DNA from: Lachnospiraceae bacterium YSD2013
GTDB lineage: Bacteria > Bacillota > Clostridia > Lachnospirales > Lachnospiraceae
Assembly (NCBI GenBank): GCA_900100895.1
Contig: FMTX01000013.1
Coordinates: 108,105 to 172,104 of the forward strand
Reading direction: 5' to 3'
Length of the DNA stretch: 64,000 nucleotides
Shown: positions 21,102 through 30,699 of the stretch, one piece after another
Layout: every line of letters starts with the position of its first letter
Numbering within the stretch: the stretch's first letter is position 1
Translations under genes and position numbers: made by a program
Notes under the pieces: generated by a model
What the model was told of the DNA's origin: nothing
What the model saw: the letters and a program-made list of their open reading frames with translations, nothing else
Databases searched by the model: none

Positions 21102-23639
21102 TTATTCCTGTTTTAACGGTACATAAGTGATAAATCTGTTACCCGTATTTTCAAAGAGTTTCTCAGCCTCATTCATGCCAAGTTTGTACCAGCCTTTCTT
21201 GGAGTCGAGCACCACCACCGCTATTTGGTTAAATCCTATTACAAGATACGCATCGTCGCCCGCAATACCGAGCACAGGTATATCTCTGTTGACGTAGTAC
21301 AAAATACTGTCAAGCGAGCATCCGCTCAAGTCAAGAACTTCAGCATTTTCAAGGCTTCCGCGCAGTATCGAAAGAACAGAGTTGCCACGAGCCAGCATGT
21401 AGTCCGAGTTACGTACAACCCCCTCATACTCAAGCATCTTATCAAGACAAAAAGCAAGCGGGCTTCTGGTCTCTTCACCTACAGGATTAACGCTCAAATT
21501 CATTATCTGGTTGCGCTGATTTCTGTTGGCTCTGTACCATACATAGCGGCCGGAACCGTTTAAAACGGTAGCATAGTTAAGGTTAGCTTCCTGAACCGCA
21601 TTGGCCGGATTTGTATAAATTTTCTGGAGCCTTCCTTTGTAATAAACATAGTAATAAGCATGCGTAGAAACCGCACGTTTCATCTCGAGTTCTCTAGTTC
21701 CTTCGTATATTACTTCTCTGGGAACAATCTTAACAATCTTGGCTCCTGCGTCTTTTTTCAGAATAATGCGTACAACTTTTTGATAGTCTGCATATGTAAA
21801 CACGTCAATTTTATTCTGAAGGTCTTCTTTTTTCTGGTTATTGGTGATGTATTCGTTGTCAATTCCGATATATGAAAGTGTTTCTTTGTCCGATTTTTTA
21901 ACTCTTGTCAGAGTAAGAAGGCTATCCTTAACAGTGCCGCCGATTACATACGCTCCGTCTTCACTGTATTGCTTACGATTCTCGCCGAATTTACTTTGAA
22001 TCTTAACGCAATACATGGGGAATGTAACTCGTCCCGTGTTGTCCTCCATAACATCGCTCTTGTATGCAAGACCATATGCAAAGTCTTCTCCCAGGAACGC
22101 TATCGGCTTAATGTACTGTCCGGCAGGCGCTTCGATGGTGGAAATCTGCTTGGTAAGCATGTTCATGAGTTTAAGGCTCGTGGAAGCGTTAACGTCGGCG
22201 CCTTCCTGCCACACCATCATCGTAGAGTTGTCGGATACTGTATATTTGTCTTCCTCAAGATTCTCAACCAGAATCTCTGTGGTCTTGTTCTCAACATCTA
22301 TCGCATAAATCGACTTATCAAGCATCATGTAGAAAATGCCTTCACGATTTAAAAAGCAAAGCTCTTCCAAATCACGCATAACTATATCCGCCGACTTGTC
22401 CGAAGAAATAAAGAATTCTTCCTCAACTTCGTTGGTAACACCGTTAAACTGATACAGCGTCACGCCCACGCGGCCTTCATAAGTTCCGCGATTCATGTAT
22501 CCGTACACTGCAAACCACACATTGCCGGCCTCATCAACGCTGAGTGCTTTTATCGCGTGATTGTCGTTGTATGTTCTTTCGTCGAAATTGCTCTCGTCGT
22601 AAAAAGAAAACAGTTTAACAAGACGATTTCCGTCTGCATTGTAAGAATAAAGAACGTTCTCATTGCTAAATGCAATTACGTTGCCATCGTCGCTCTCGAT
22701 AAGGCCTTTATCATCGTCGGTGATGCCAAGAAGTATATCCTCGCCCCTTACAATAGGTGTGTCAATGTAAATAACCCTGCCCATCGTCCTCTCAAAATCA
22801 AGCAGATACATAACCTCGCCGGTGTATCTGATACGGAAGCATTCCTCCACAAAATACTCCGTCTCCTCAGCCGCCGAACTTGCCTTGACTATATAGTTCG
22901 CAGTGAAAACCGCAGTTTCTTTGGCTATTTCTTTAATATTAATCACCGGGTCAGTCACGCGCTTCACATTAAGATTGCCAAAAGAAAGCTGCTCGAGAGA
23001 GCTGTGGATATTGACCTTGGCCAGTGTAGTGTTGTCGCCGCTTGAATTGGACTCCATGTATGTTTTAAGTGAGCCTGCGGTTTCGAGCGTCATTTCATTG
23101 GCGCAGAAATCAGTGATGAAAGCGATTTTTTCTTTGACGCAATAGCTGGGAGCCTTGATAATGCGGGTGTGATAGAATGCCTCGGAATTGTCACTGAATG
23201 TAAGATAAATCTGAAGGCTGTACTCAGTGTACTCCTGCAGAAGATCCTTGAAGCGAATGGACGCGTGAATAGTATAGTCGTCCTCGTTGTAATCGGTTAT
23301 ATCTGTTGATTCAATCAGACGGCTGCCGTCCACAGTGCGGACCTTGGCCGTAATCTTGTCCACCACGCGACCGTGCTTGGTCACACGAAAAGTAACCCCT
23401 CTTTGATCGTCAAGGGGGGTTATGTTCTCGCGAAGCAAGCCCAAATCTATTTCGGATGTGTAACCGTGAAGCTCGTTAACCGTCTCGCCGCCAATGCTCA
23501 TGCTGATTACGGGGAGAGTCGCGCGCTCCATGTCGCGGGTAGTATTCACATTACCTCGGTTCATCAAAAATCCTGCCAGAAACATTGTTCCGACAAAAGT
23601 AAGAATCGAAGCGATAATCTTAAGTATCGTTTTCTTCAT
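21102..23639 (-). CDS. Large membrane-anchored extracellular protein with a C39-peptidase-like C-terminal domain
   Basis: 845 aa from the Met at 23639 (MKKTILKIIASI...), chosen because it opens a signal anchor; the longer reading frame adds an implausible Arg-rich leader. One N-terminal helix (about 5-25), then beta-rich modules, with a propeller-like middle (about 310-520, including VDEAGNVWFAVYGYMNRGTY). The C-terminal about 110 residues resemble C39-type papain-like domains (GCSLDSILYYVNRDIPVLGI), but the expected catalytic histidine region reads DDAYLVIGFN with no His, so it may be an inactive binding domain. Overlaps the methyltransferase gene by 20 bases. Precise role unknown. Confidence 0.6.
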   Translation of the reverse strand: MKKTILKIIASILTFVGTMFLAGFLMNRGNVNTTRDMERATLPVISMSIGGETVNELHGYTSEIDLGLLRENITPLDDQRGVTFRVTKHGRVVDKITAKVRTVDGSRLIESTDITDYNEDDYTIHASIRFKDLLQEYTEYSLQIYLTFSDNSEAFYHTRIIKAPSYCVKEKIAFITDFCANEMTLETAGSLKTYMESNSSGDNTTLAKVNIHSSLEQLSFGNLNVKRVTDPVINIKEIAKETAVFTANYIVKASSAAEETEYFVEECFRIRYTGEVMYLLDFERTMGRVIYIDTPIVRGEDILLGITDDDKGLIESDDGNVIAFSNENVLYSYNADGNRLVKLFSFYDESNFDERTYNDNHAIKALSVDEAGNVWFAVYGYMNRGTYEGRVGVTLYQFNGVTNEVEEEFFISSDKSADIVMRDLEELCFLNREGIFYMMLDKSIYAIDVENKTTEILVENLEEDKYTVSDNSTMMVWQEGADVNASTSLKLMNMLTKQISTIEAPAGQYIKPIAFLGEDFAYGLAYKSDVMEDNTGRVTFPMYCVKIQSKFGENRKQYSEDGAYVIGGTVKDSLLTLTRVKKSDKETLSYIGIDNEYITNNQKKEDLQNKIDVFTYADYQKVVRIILKKDAGAKIVKIVPREVIYEGTRELEMKRAVSTHAYYYVYYKGRLQKIYTNPANAVQEANLNYATVLNGSGRYVWYRANRNQRNQIMNLSVNPVGEETRSPLAFCLDKMLEYEGVVRNSDYMLARGNSVLSILRGSLENAEVLDLSGCSLDSILYYVNRDIPVLGIAGDDAYLVIGFNQIAVVVLDSKKGWYKLGMNEAEKLFENTGNRFITYVPLKQE

Positions 23640-24807
23640 ATGGTGTATCTCGTAATAACTTCTTAAGCGTAATCTCCCCGCCCGCAAGCTCCGTCAGTGA
23701 TTCAAGGCTCTTGGAAAGGGTCTTGCCCGGAACCATGCGGTTCTTCTTCACGCCTCTTATAAGGAGGTTCTTGGGAGTATGCTCCATATCTATAAATTCA
23801 AGAATCTGCGTATCGTATCCCGCCTGAGTAAGGAGGCCCGCGCGCATGGCGTCGGTGAAAATCGCAGACATTCTTTCTTTCAATATTCCGTATTCGGAGA
23901 CGGCGCTGAGCACCGGCGAATTCTTAAAGCGATTAAGCTCATGCTGACAGCAGGGAACCGCCATTATGACTTCCGCGCCCCATGTTATGGCCTTGTGAAG
24001 CGCATAATCGGTTGCAGTATCGCATGCGTGAAGCGTGATAACCATGTCAACCTTATCGACACCTTCAAACTTGCCGATATCGCCCTCAATGAACTTAAGC
24101 GATTCGTATTTATACTTATTCTTAAGCTTGTTACATTCCGCTATAACATCACTCTTAAGGTCAAGCCCGATAATATCTGCCTTTATACCCTTAAGCTTCA
24201 CTAGATAATAGTACAAAGCAAAAGTAAGATACGACTTTCCGCAGCCAAAATCTATAACAGTTATAGTCCTTGATGTGTCAAGACTCGGTATTACGTCAGC
24301 CACAATCTCAAGATACCTGTTAATCTGCCTGAACTTATCGTACTTCGAACGAACAATCTTACCGTCCTGAGTCATAACTCCGAGGTCCACCATGAACGGA
24401 ACCTTGCTGCCCTCTTCTATAATGTATTTCTTGGTACGGTTGTGGTCGAGAGATGCTTTCTTACCGGTCACGGATTTATTCTTAACAACGGTAACGGTTC
24501 CCTTCTTATTAGCAAGAACGGTATAGCCGCCGTCTTCAGTCTCGAATAACCCTTGGTAAAAGAAACCGGGTATGGCTTCCTTCAGATATTTTTCAAGCTC
24601 GGGTGCCTTAAGATTCTCATGAACCTCTTTGCAGGTGTTCGAACTCTTTGAGCCGATACTCTTGGTTACCTGAAAAAGAATCTGCTCCTTGACCTTAATG
24701 GGTCTGATTCTGACTCCCGAGGCCTCCGAATCTTTGGCGGGCTTGGAAAGTACAATTCTTATTAAGTTATCGCCCGTTATGGACTGTAAAAGCTTAAGAT
24801 AATCCAT
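23620..24807 (-). CDS. SAM-dependent methyltransferase (Methyltransf_32-like)
   Basis: 395 aa. The class I methyltransferase core lies at about 185-310: the SAM loop VIDFGCGKSYLTFALYYYL, then ADIIGLDLKS and the acidic EGDIGKF, then MVITLHACDTATDYAL and AVPCCQHELN. This arrangement (LHACDTATD, PCCQHE) matches a family of predicted rRNA/tRNA-type methyltransferases; the substrate is unknown. The N-terminal about 170 residues (LIRIVLSKPAKDSEASGVRI) are a less conserved accessory domain. Followed with overlap by the large envelope protein gene. Confidence 0.8.
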   Translation of the reverse strand: MDYLKLLQSITGDNLIRIVLSKPAKDSEASGVRIRPIKVKEQILFQVTKSIGSKSSNTCKEVHENLKAPELEKYLKEAIPGFFYQGLFETEDGGYTVLANKKGTVTVVKNKSVTGKKASLDHNRTKKYIIEEGSKVPFMVDLGVMTQDGKIVRSKYDKFRQINRYLEIVADVIPSLDTSRTITVIDFGCGKSYLTFALYYYLVKLKGIKADIIGLDLKSDVIAECNKLKNKYKYESLKFIEGDIGKFEGVDKVDMVITLHACDTATDYALHKAITWGAEVIMAVPCCQHELNRFKNSPVLSAVSEYGILKERMSAIFTDAMRAGLLTQAGYDTQILEFIDMEHTPKNLLIRGVKKNRMVPGKTLSKSLESLTELAGGEITLKKLLRDTPYEENDT

Positions 24808-24918
24808 GTTATTTTATTCTAGCCTTAAATTGTCAGAAAGTTTGATAGTATACATTCATGTTTTTATTGCGATGCAAGTTTTCTTGCACAAAACCTAGCC
24901 CATGAATTTAATAATTCG

Positions 24919-26082
24919 TTAATAGAAGATGTGGTTTCCGATTTGGATACCACTCAATCCTTCAATCGGGGTTCTGAAATGGAGGCAATCTCCTACGTTG
25001 GTAACACCGCTCATAGCAGCATCGGCTGCCGCATAGCAGTCATTGTTGGTCTTACCTGCGGCAAGATACAAATCAAATCGTCCGCTATATACAGGTGAGA
25101 ACTGTTTACGCTGACGGATAACTTCAACTACCGTCGAAGGGTACACAGAACTTCTTACTCGATTTATTACTACCGCTCCGACCGCAACCTTACCTTCATA
25201 AGGCTCGCCGCCGGCTTCACAATATATAAGTACCGCGAGCAGATATCTGTCGCCGTCCGCAAATTGTACATCTGAAATATCACGCCAAACCGATCTTGCC
25301 GCAAGTGCCGACAGTCTCAGTTCTTCTTCGAGTTGTTTCTTGATAGCTGCCACGTCGGCTTCTTTGGCCTTTAAGTCTGCTTCGTAGGCAAGAAGTTCTG
25401 CCTCGGCATCGCTTATAAGGTCGGTGTACTGAGCCACCTTACCCTTGGTCTGCTCCGCGACTTCCGCTACCTTAGCCTTCTCTTCTTCAGCCTCGGCTTT
25501 CAGTCCGTCAAGCTCGGCCTTCTCGCCCTGGAGCTTTGCTTCCAAAGCTTCTATGTTCTTACGGGTAGCCTGATATTCATCGAATTTTTCTTTGTCGTAA
25601 TCCGCAAGTGCTTCCATGTAATTGCTAAGAGTAATGAAATCCGAGAAGGACTTCGCCTGGAATACAATCTCGAGGTAAAGGCTCTTGCTGTCCTTGTACA
25701 TGAACTGGATACGCTTCTTCATGGCCTCGTACTGCTCGGCCTCAATGTTACGCGCCTCTTCAAGTGCTGCCTGGGTCTCGGCGATTTCCTGTTCCTTGAC
25801 CTCAATCTTGCCCTCTAACTCTGCAATTTTCTCACAGATCTGGTCGAGCTCGGCATTGAGCTTATCAAGCTCACGCTTAAACTCTTTCTTACGGGCATTA
25901 AGTCCGTCGACTTCGTCCTTTTGCTCCTTAACCTTTTCTTTGGCAGCGTCACGATCCTTTTGGGCTTCGTTAAGCTTATCCCTGGTAGATTGGGAAGCAA
26001 AAGAATGACTCGGTTCAACCCTTAACGATATTACGACAAGTAAAAGAATCAGCAGGATTCTTCTAACATGTTTTCTTATCAT
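24919..26082 (-). CDS. Secreted coiled-coil cell-wall hydrolase with SleB-type domain
   Basis: 387 aa from the ATG at 26082 (MIRKHVRR...), which has AGGGAAG upstream; a longer frame would overlap comEB. Signal peptide at about 1-27. A long coiled coil (about 30-265, rich in Glu, Lys, Ala) resembles PcsB-type cell-division hydrolases. The C-terminal SleB/CwlJ-type domain (about 275-387) has the catalytic glutamate region IYCEAGGEPYEGKVAVGAVV and CLHFRTPIEG. Lytic transglycosylase-like activity on peptidoglycan is expected. The coiled coil plus hydrolase layout suggests control by a membrane partner such as FtsEX, as known for PcsB (inference). Confidence 0.85.
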   Translation of the reverse strand: MIRKHVRRILLILLLVVISLRVEPSHSFASQSTRDKLNEAQKDRDAAKEKVKEQKDEVDGLNARKKEFKRELDKLNAELDQICEKIAELEGKIEVKEQEIAETQAALEEARNIEAEQYEAMKKRIQFMYKDSKSLYLEIVFQAKSFSDFITLSNYMEALADYDKEKFDEYQATRKNIEALEAKLQGEKAELDGLKAEAEEEKAKVAEVAEQTKGKVAQYTDLISDAEAELLAYEADLKAKEADVAAIKKQLEEELRLSALAARSVWRDISDVQFADGDRYLLAVLIYCEAGGEPYEGKVAVGAVVINRVRSSVYPSTVVEVIRQRKQFSPVYSGRFDLYLAAGKTNNDCYAAADAAMSGVTNVGDCLHFRTPIEGLSGIQIGNHIFY

Positions 26083-26092
26083 ATTTACTTCC

Positions 26093-26572
26093 CTACATTT
26101 CGATTTCAACCTTACGTCCGGTTCGCTGGTACTGATAGTACTTAACTCCGGCCGCATCAAGCATGCGCTTCGATGCCTTGGTAGAAGGGGTGTCTGCGTA
26201 CTTGTCGCTGTCGTACACTATAGTCTTGATTCCGCTTTGAATGATAGCCTTGGCACATTCGTTGCAGGGGAATAATGAAACGTAAATCTTCGAGCCTTCT
26301 AAGCTTCCTCCTCGATAATTGAGGATTGCATTAAGCTCACTGTGAGTAACAAAAGCATACTTGGTATCAAGTGTGTCTCCGTCACGCTCCCACGGAAAAT
26401 CATCGTCGGAACAGTTCTTGGGGAAACCGTTGTAACCCATTGAAAGAATCTTGTTATCGGCACTTACTATGCAGGCGCCGACCTGTGTGTTGGGATCTTT
26501 GGAACGCATGCCGGAAAGTGCGGCAACGCCCATAAAGTACTCATCCCAGGAAATGTAATCTGTACGTTTCAT
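26093..26572 (-). CDS. dCMP deaminase (ComEB family)
   Basis: 159 aa. Zinc enzyme turning dCMP into dUMP for thymidylate supply. The zinc and catalytic motifs are THSELNAI (His and Glu) and PCNECAKAI (two Cys), in the expected spacing. N-terminal part SKDPNTQVGACIVSADNKI is typical. It stands 10 bases upstream of the SleB-type gene, and upp, rpiB and tsaC-like genes lie further upstream, a nucleotide-related neighbourhood. Confidence 0.93.
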   Translation of the reverse strand: MKRTDYISWDEYFMGVAALSGMRSKDPNTQVGACIVSADNKILSMGYNGFPKNCSDDDFPWERDGDTLDTKYAFVTHSELNAILNYRGGSLEGSKIYVSLFPCNECAKAIIQSGIKTIVYDSDKYADTPSTKASKRMLDAAGVKYYQYQRTGRKVEIEM

Positions 26573-26657
26573 AATAATATCCTCCGAAATTCGCTGTGCG
26601 AAATAAAGACCTAATTAACAAATACGTGCATAATACTTTCTTTTACTAAATACAAGA

Positions 26658-26687
26658 AAAGGCCTTGGCGTTACCGCTTCGGCCTTT
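26658..26687 (-). terminator. Terminator after upp
   Basis: AAAGGCC (26658-26664) pairs with GGCCTTT (26681-26687) with an inner GCG/CGC stem; followed on the minus strand by TTCTTG. Confidence 0.7.
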
Positions 26688-26692
26688 AAAAA

Positions 26693-27322
26693 TTACTTGG
26701 TTCCGAAAATACGGTCACCGGCGTCGCCGAGTCCGGGAACGATGTAAGCATTCTCGTTAAGGTGATCGTCAAGCGCTCCGATGTAAAGATCGATATCGGG
26801 ATGCGCTTCCTGCATTCTCTTAACACCTTCGGGAGCTGCGATAATGCACATGAAGTGAATCTTCTTGCATCCTTTATCCTTAAGCATCTGAATGGCCGCT
26901 ACTGAAGAACCGCCTGTAGCAAGCATGGGGTCAACTACGAACACTTCTCTCTCTGCACAATCAGCGGGAAGCTTGCAGTAGTATTCAACAGGTTCATGAG
27001 TCTCGGGATCTCTGTACAAACCGATGTGACCAACCTTGGCAACAGGGATAAGTGTGAGCATACCGTCTACCATACCAAGACCTGCGCGAAGGATAGGAAC
27101 GATAGCAAGTTTCTTACCCTTTAACTCCTTAACTGTAGTCTTGCAGATAGGGGTTTCAATCTCAACATCGGAAAGTTCCAAATCTCTGGTAGCTTCGTAG
27201 CAGATAAGTTGAGCTATCTCGGAAATTGTCTGTCTGAAATCCTTGGTTCCCGTATCCTTTCTTCTGATATAACCGATTTTGTGCTGGATAAGCGGGTGAT
27301 CCATAATAACTGTTTTTCCCAT
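26693..27322 (-). CDS. upp: Uracil phosphoribosyltransferase
   Basis: 209 aa from the second ATG (27322), which is 7 bases from AGAGGAG; the first ATG at 27328 would touch that site. Salvage enzyme: uracil + PRPP to UMP. Signatures: [34 protein letters not shown] (PRPP loop) and the C-terminal uracil-site [17 protein letters not shown]. Full length and intact. It follows rpiB after 18 bases, so PRPP-consuming and pentose-phosphate genes are together. Confidence 0.97.
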   Translation of the reverse strand: MGKTVIMDHPLIQHKIGYIRRKDTGTKDFRQTISEIAQLICYEATRDLELSDVEIETPICKTTVKELKGKKLAIVPILRAGLGMVDGMLTLIPVAKVGHIGLYRDPETHEPVEYYCKLPADCAEREVFVVDPMLATGGSSVAAIQMLKDKGCKKIHFMCIIAAPEGVKRMQEAHPDIDLYIGALDDHLNENAYIVPGLGDAGDRIFGTK

Positions 27323-27340
27323 TTTCATTCTCCTCTTTAA

Positions 27341-27769
27341 TTATTTTTCTATAAGTGAAATACGTCTGGAATGTCTTTCCTCGCCGGAGAACTCCGTGTC
27401 AAGGAAAGTATCCGTTATTTTAACGGCAAGGTTGGGTCCCACAATGCCTGCTCCCAAAGAAAGCATGTTGGCGTCATTGTGAAGTCTTGTAAGCTCTGCG
27501 CTTAACACATCCGAGCAAAGTGCACATCTGATGCCCGAAATCTTATTGGCGGTAATCGAAATACCGATACCTGTGGTACAAATAACGATTCCCTTCTCAC
27601 ACTCTCCGCTTGCAACAGCCTTCGCAACAGCGCGGCCGTATACGGGATAGTCGCAGGAATTCGTGTCGGGACAACCGAAGTCCTTGTACTCAATACCTCT
27701 GTCTTTGAGGTGTTTCATGATAATCTGGCGAAGTTCGTATCCGCCGTGATCGCTTCCTATAGCAATCAT
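27341..27769 (-). CDS. rpiB: Ribose-5-phosphate isomerase B
   Basis: 142 aa from the ATG at 27769, which starts the conserved MIAIGSDHGGYELR and has GGAGG upstream. Interconverts ribulose-5-phosphate and ribose-5-phosphate. Conserved active-site region ICTTGIGISITANKISGIRC contains the catalytic Cys/Thr; SDHGG is the phosphate-site motif. Placed between a Sua5-type gene and upp. LacA/LacB-type sugar isomerases share the fold, but length and residues fit RpiB. Confidence 0.93.
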   Translation of the reverse strand: MIAIGSDHGGYELRQIIMKHLKDRGIEYKDFGCPDTNSCDYPVYGRAVAKAVASGECEKGIVICTTGIGISITANKISGIRCALCSDVLSAELTRLHNDANMLSLGAGIVGPNLAVKITDTFLDTEFSGEERHSRRISLIEK

Positions 27770-27820
27770 TTCCGTAAACCTCCGTAATACTCTTTTCTCT
27801 ATGTGATAAGTCACGAGGAC

Positions 27821-28876
27821 TTATTCCGTCTCAATAACTTTATGTCCCGCAGCCTTCAACAATCTGTTCATGACTGCTGCCCCAACTCCGCTGTCCGCAA
27901 AGGATTCAGAGTACATCTTCTCTATTCCTTCATCATCAAACTCGCGCAGAATCCTGAACAAGTGATGCGCAACCTCGTCTTCTCTGCCCGCGTGACCGAC
28001 ACTCTTAACCGAATCGGCATGATAACGGGCCTTGGTCTCCTCAGTCGCTATAATACCTGTCTTGAATCCGGCCAAAGAAGCCTCTTCCGCCAGGCGATTA
28101 ATCTCGGCTACAACCGCTTCGGACTTGCCCTCAACAATCGCAAGCTCACCCTTGGGTGCGTAATGTCTGTATTTCATGCCCGGTGCTTTGGGCGGGGTCT
28201 TTGAATTGGTATCGATTATTGCCTTGTCAATTGTTACATCCTGAGAAAGAGCTTCCTCAAGCATTTCCTTGGTAATATATCCGGGGCGAAGTATCATAGG
28301 CTCGCCTGCGGTAAAGTCCACAATTGTAGACTCAAGTCCCACCTCGGAATCGCCGCCGTCGATTATCATGTCGATGCGACCGTCCATGTCCTCGATTACG
28401 TACTTGGCAACCGTGGGGCTCGGGCGTCCCGAAAGGTTGGCACTCGGTGCAGCGATATATCCTCCCGCCGCTTCAATAAGTGCTGCCGCAATCTTGTCCG
28501 AAGGCATTCTGACCGCAACAGTATCAAGCCCGCCCGTAGTCTCGCGGGGAACAAGCTCGTTCTTATTAAAAATCATGGTAAGGGGACCGGGCCAGAAGCG
28601 ACTTGCAAGCTTCAAAGCTCCGTCAGGAATCTCTGTAACGATTTTCTTAAGAGCGTCCATCGTAGCGATATGCACGATAAGAGGATTGTCACTGGGGCGA
28701 CCCTTCGCCGCATATATCTTGCGGGACGACTCGGGATTAAGCGCATCTCCGCCGAGACCGTATACAGTCTCCGTGGGAAAAGCAACCAGTCCGCCGGCCT
28801 TAAGAATATCTCCGGCGCGCTTTATAACCGATTTATCTATATTATCTTGATTAAGTACTACTATTTCTGTATCCAT
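27821..28876 (-). CDS. Threonylcarbamoyl-AMP synthase (Sua5/YwlC type)
   Basis: 351 aa from the ATG at 28876 (MDTEIVVLNQDN). Makes threonylcarbamoyl-AMP from Thr, bicarbonate and ATP, the first step of t6A tRNA modification. N-terminal YrdC domain (about 15-205): AFPTETVYGLGGDAL, RPSDNPLIVHI, APSANLSGRPSPT. The C-terminal Sua5 domain (about 240-351) follows a linker with PGMKYRHYAPKGEL. The presence of both domains marks the long Sua5/YwlC form rather than short TsaC. Confidence 0.93.
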   Translation of the reverse strand: MDTEIVVLNQDNIDKSVIKRAGDILKAGGLVAFPTETVYGLGGDALNPESSRKIYAAKGRPSDNPLIVHIATMDALKKIVTEIPDGALKLASRFWPGPLTMIFNKNELVPRETTGGLDTVAVRMPSDKIAAALIEAAGGYIAAPSANLSGRPSPTVAKYVIEDMDGRIDMIIDGGDSEVGLESTIVDFTAGEPMILRPGYITKEMLEEALSQDVTIDKAIIDTNSKTPPKAPGMKYRHYAPKGELAIVEGKSEAVVAEINRLAEEASLAGFKTGIIATEETKARYHADSVKSVGHAGREDEVAHHLFRILREFDDEGIEKMYSESFADSGVGAAVMNRLLKAAGHKVIETE

Positions 28877-28902
28877 ATTTAAGTAATTATAACACAAAAG
28901 CA

Positions 28903-28924
28903 AGGCGGATGACACCATCCGCCT
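28903..28924 (-). terminator. Terminator after the GH18 gene
   Basis: AGGCGGATG (28903-28911) pairs with CATCCGCCT (28916-28924); on the minus strand followed by TGCTTTTGTGTT. Confidence 0.8.
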
Positions 28925-28938
28925 CAAATTCATCATTA

Positions 28939-30630
28939 TTAGTAGTTCATATATGCTTCAATCAAATCCCAAACTTCGGGAATTTCCTGACCAAGCTTCC
29001 ACTCTGCCACGCCTGCGATGCCGCTTTCTTTGATTACGTTGAGACGTACCTTGAGGGAATCAAGGTCTTCCATCCATACCTGATAAAAAGTACCGCCGAT
29101 GGTAGCCTCTGCGTAGTTCTGATTGGTGGCGTCGTCCCACTTGGCCTCAAGACCGTTACGTGCAAGGAAGTCTGCTGCCACCTGCATGGTAACCGCTTCA
29201 CTTGTGGTCTCGTCACCGACGGTCTTCCAAACTCTGGTGTAGAAAGGAATTGCGTTGATAACCTTCTCAGCAGGGACAACATCAACCGTATCCTGAATAC
29301 CCTTAACCATCCAAGGCATACTGGAAACCGAACCCGCATCGCTTCCTGCATAGTGCTCATCGTATCCCATGATGATTACGTAATCGGCGAACTTACCCTG
29401 CTCTTCTCTGTTGTAAAAAGCAGTATATGCGGTAGGTACATAGTTATCTACCGAAAGCACGAGGTTATTGGCATGACATGCAAGTGCCAATTCTCTTACA
29501 AACTGTATATATGCATCTCCCGTCGATGTGGGAACCTGCTCAAAGTCAAGGTTGATACCGTCAAGATTGTACTGAAGAGCCGCAGAAATAAGACCTTCGA
29601 TAAGATGCTCTCTCTTAGAAGTATAAGTAAGAACACTTGCGGTATCTACATCTGTATATGAATGGAAGTTAGCAATAAGTCCCCAGACTTCCATGCCCAT
29701 CTTGTGAGCTGCATCTGTGTATTCCAAGCTTGCAACGCTGTCGAAATTACCGTCATTGTCGGTAAGCCAGAACCAGGTGGGAGAAATAACGTTAACGCTC
29801 TTAACCTTCGCACACTGTGCATAGAGCTCGCTTGCTCCCTGAACGTATTCCATGTTGTGCCATGCAAGATTAATCTTATGGCCTCTGTTAAGAGAAGAAT
29901 AATTCTCAGGCGCCACTTCCGTTACAGGAGTCTCCTGCTCGTAACGCTCATCTTCAATGAACTTCTGTTCAAGATAACCGATAAAACCATCTGCGGTCTT
30001 AACCTTCATCCAGTCATCAAGCGGCTCGAGAAGCTCAACAACATCACCGGTCGCAACCTCGGTAAGAATCTCGCTCTTAACGCCTGCGCGCCATCTGACA
30101 GCCGTAGGCTTCTTAACAGTAGCAACTTCTTTCTCACTCCATTCGGTATAAACCTGCATATGGATGGGGTCGCTGTATAACTCGTATGAGAAATTCACAA
30201 ATTTCTTAATATATTCAATCGCCACGTAAACCGTGTCGCCCTTCTCAACCGTAATGGGATAGCTGAAATTCCTGGTCTCGCCAAGTTCGATATAAGAAGA
30301 ACTTCCTATCTCAGTGCGAATCGTAGTCTCTGCATTAGTATATAAAAGAAGGTTCTCATTGTAATCATGATAGAATCTCTCGGTAAAAAGATCTTTAACC
30401 GTCTCAAGAGAGAAATAGATATTTCCGTCTATCATCTTCGCCTTCTGTTCAATCTTTGAATCCTGTAAAATAACGGGCACCTCATCCGCCGAGTAAATCT
30501 CGAAGTATGAATTGTAATCTGCCCATTCCTGTCCGTATGAATATTTATCAAGAAGCTTCTTGCCGTAGCTTACGCCTATAACGACGCAAATCAGGACAAT
30601 CGCCACCAAAGCCGGAATTACTTTCTTCAT
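28939..30630 (-). CDS. Membrane-anchored GH18 family protein with SH3 domain
   Basis: 563 aa. N-terminal anchor helix (about 5-22); stalk-like beta region (about 30-165); bacterial SH3 domain (about 175-225, VKTADGFIGYLEQKFI); C-terminal GH18 barrel (about 250-560) with the catalytic motif DGINLDFEQV and the strand VIIMGYDEHY. Similar layouts occur in envelope peptidoglycan N-acetylglucosaminidases such as spore cortex or cell-wall enzymes; the true substrate (peptidoglycan or chitin-like glycan) cannot be decided here. Single-gene transcript with its own promoter and terminator. Confidence 0.85.
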   Translation of the reverse strand: MKKVIPALVAIVLICVVIGVSYGKKLLDKYSYGQEWADYNSYFEIYSADEVPVILQDSKIEQKAKMIDGNIYFSLETVKDLFTERFYHDYNENLLLYTNAETTIRTEIGSSSYIELGETRNFSYPITVEKGDTVYVAIEYIKKFVNFSYELYSDPIHMQVYTEWSEKEVATVKKPTAVRWRAGVKSEILTEVATGDVVELLEPLDDWMKVKTADGFIGYLEQKFIEDERYEQETPVTEVAPENYSSLNRGHKINLAWHNMEYVQGASELYAQCAKVKSVNVISPTWFWLTDNDGNFDSVASLEYTDAAHKMGMEVWGLIANFHSYTDVDTASVLTYTSKREHLIEGLISAALQYNLDGINLDFEQVPTSTGDAYIQFVRELALACHANNLVLSVDNYVPTAYTAFYNREEQGKFADYVIIMGYDEHYAGSDAGSVSSMPWMVKGIQDTVDVVPAEKVINAIPFYTRVWKTVGDETTSEAVTMQVAADFLARNGLEAKWDDATNQNYAEATIGGTFYQVWMEDLDSLKVRLNVIKESGIAGVAEWKLGQEIPEVWDLIEAYMNY

Positions 30631-30664
30631 CTAAAACCTCCTGTGGTCTCACGCGACCGCCCTA

Positions 30665-30693
30665 ATTATAGCAGACAATCTTCTTAACGTCAT
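30665..30693 (-). promoter_or_regulatory. Predicted promoter of the GH18 gene
   Basis: On minus: ATGACG (30688-30693), 17-base spacer, TATAAT (30665-30670), about 35 bases before the start codon. Confidence 0.55.
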
Positions 30694-30699
30694 TTTAAA

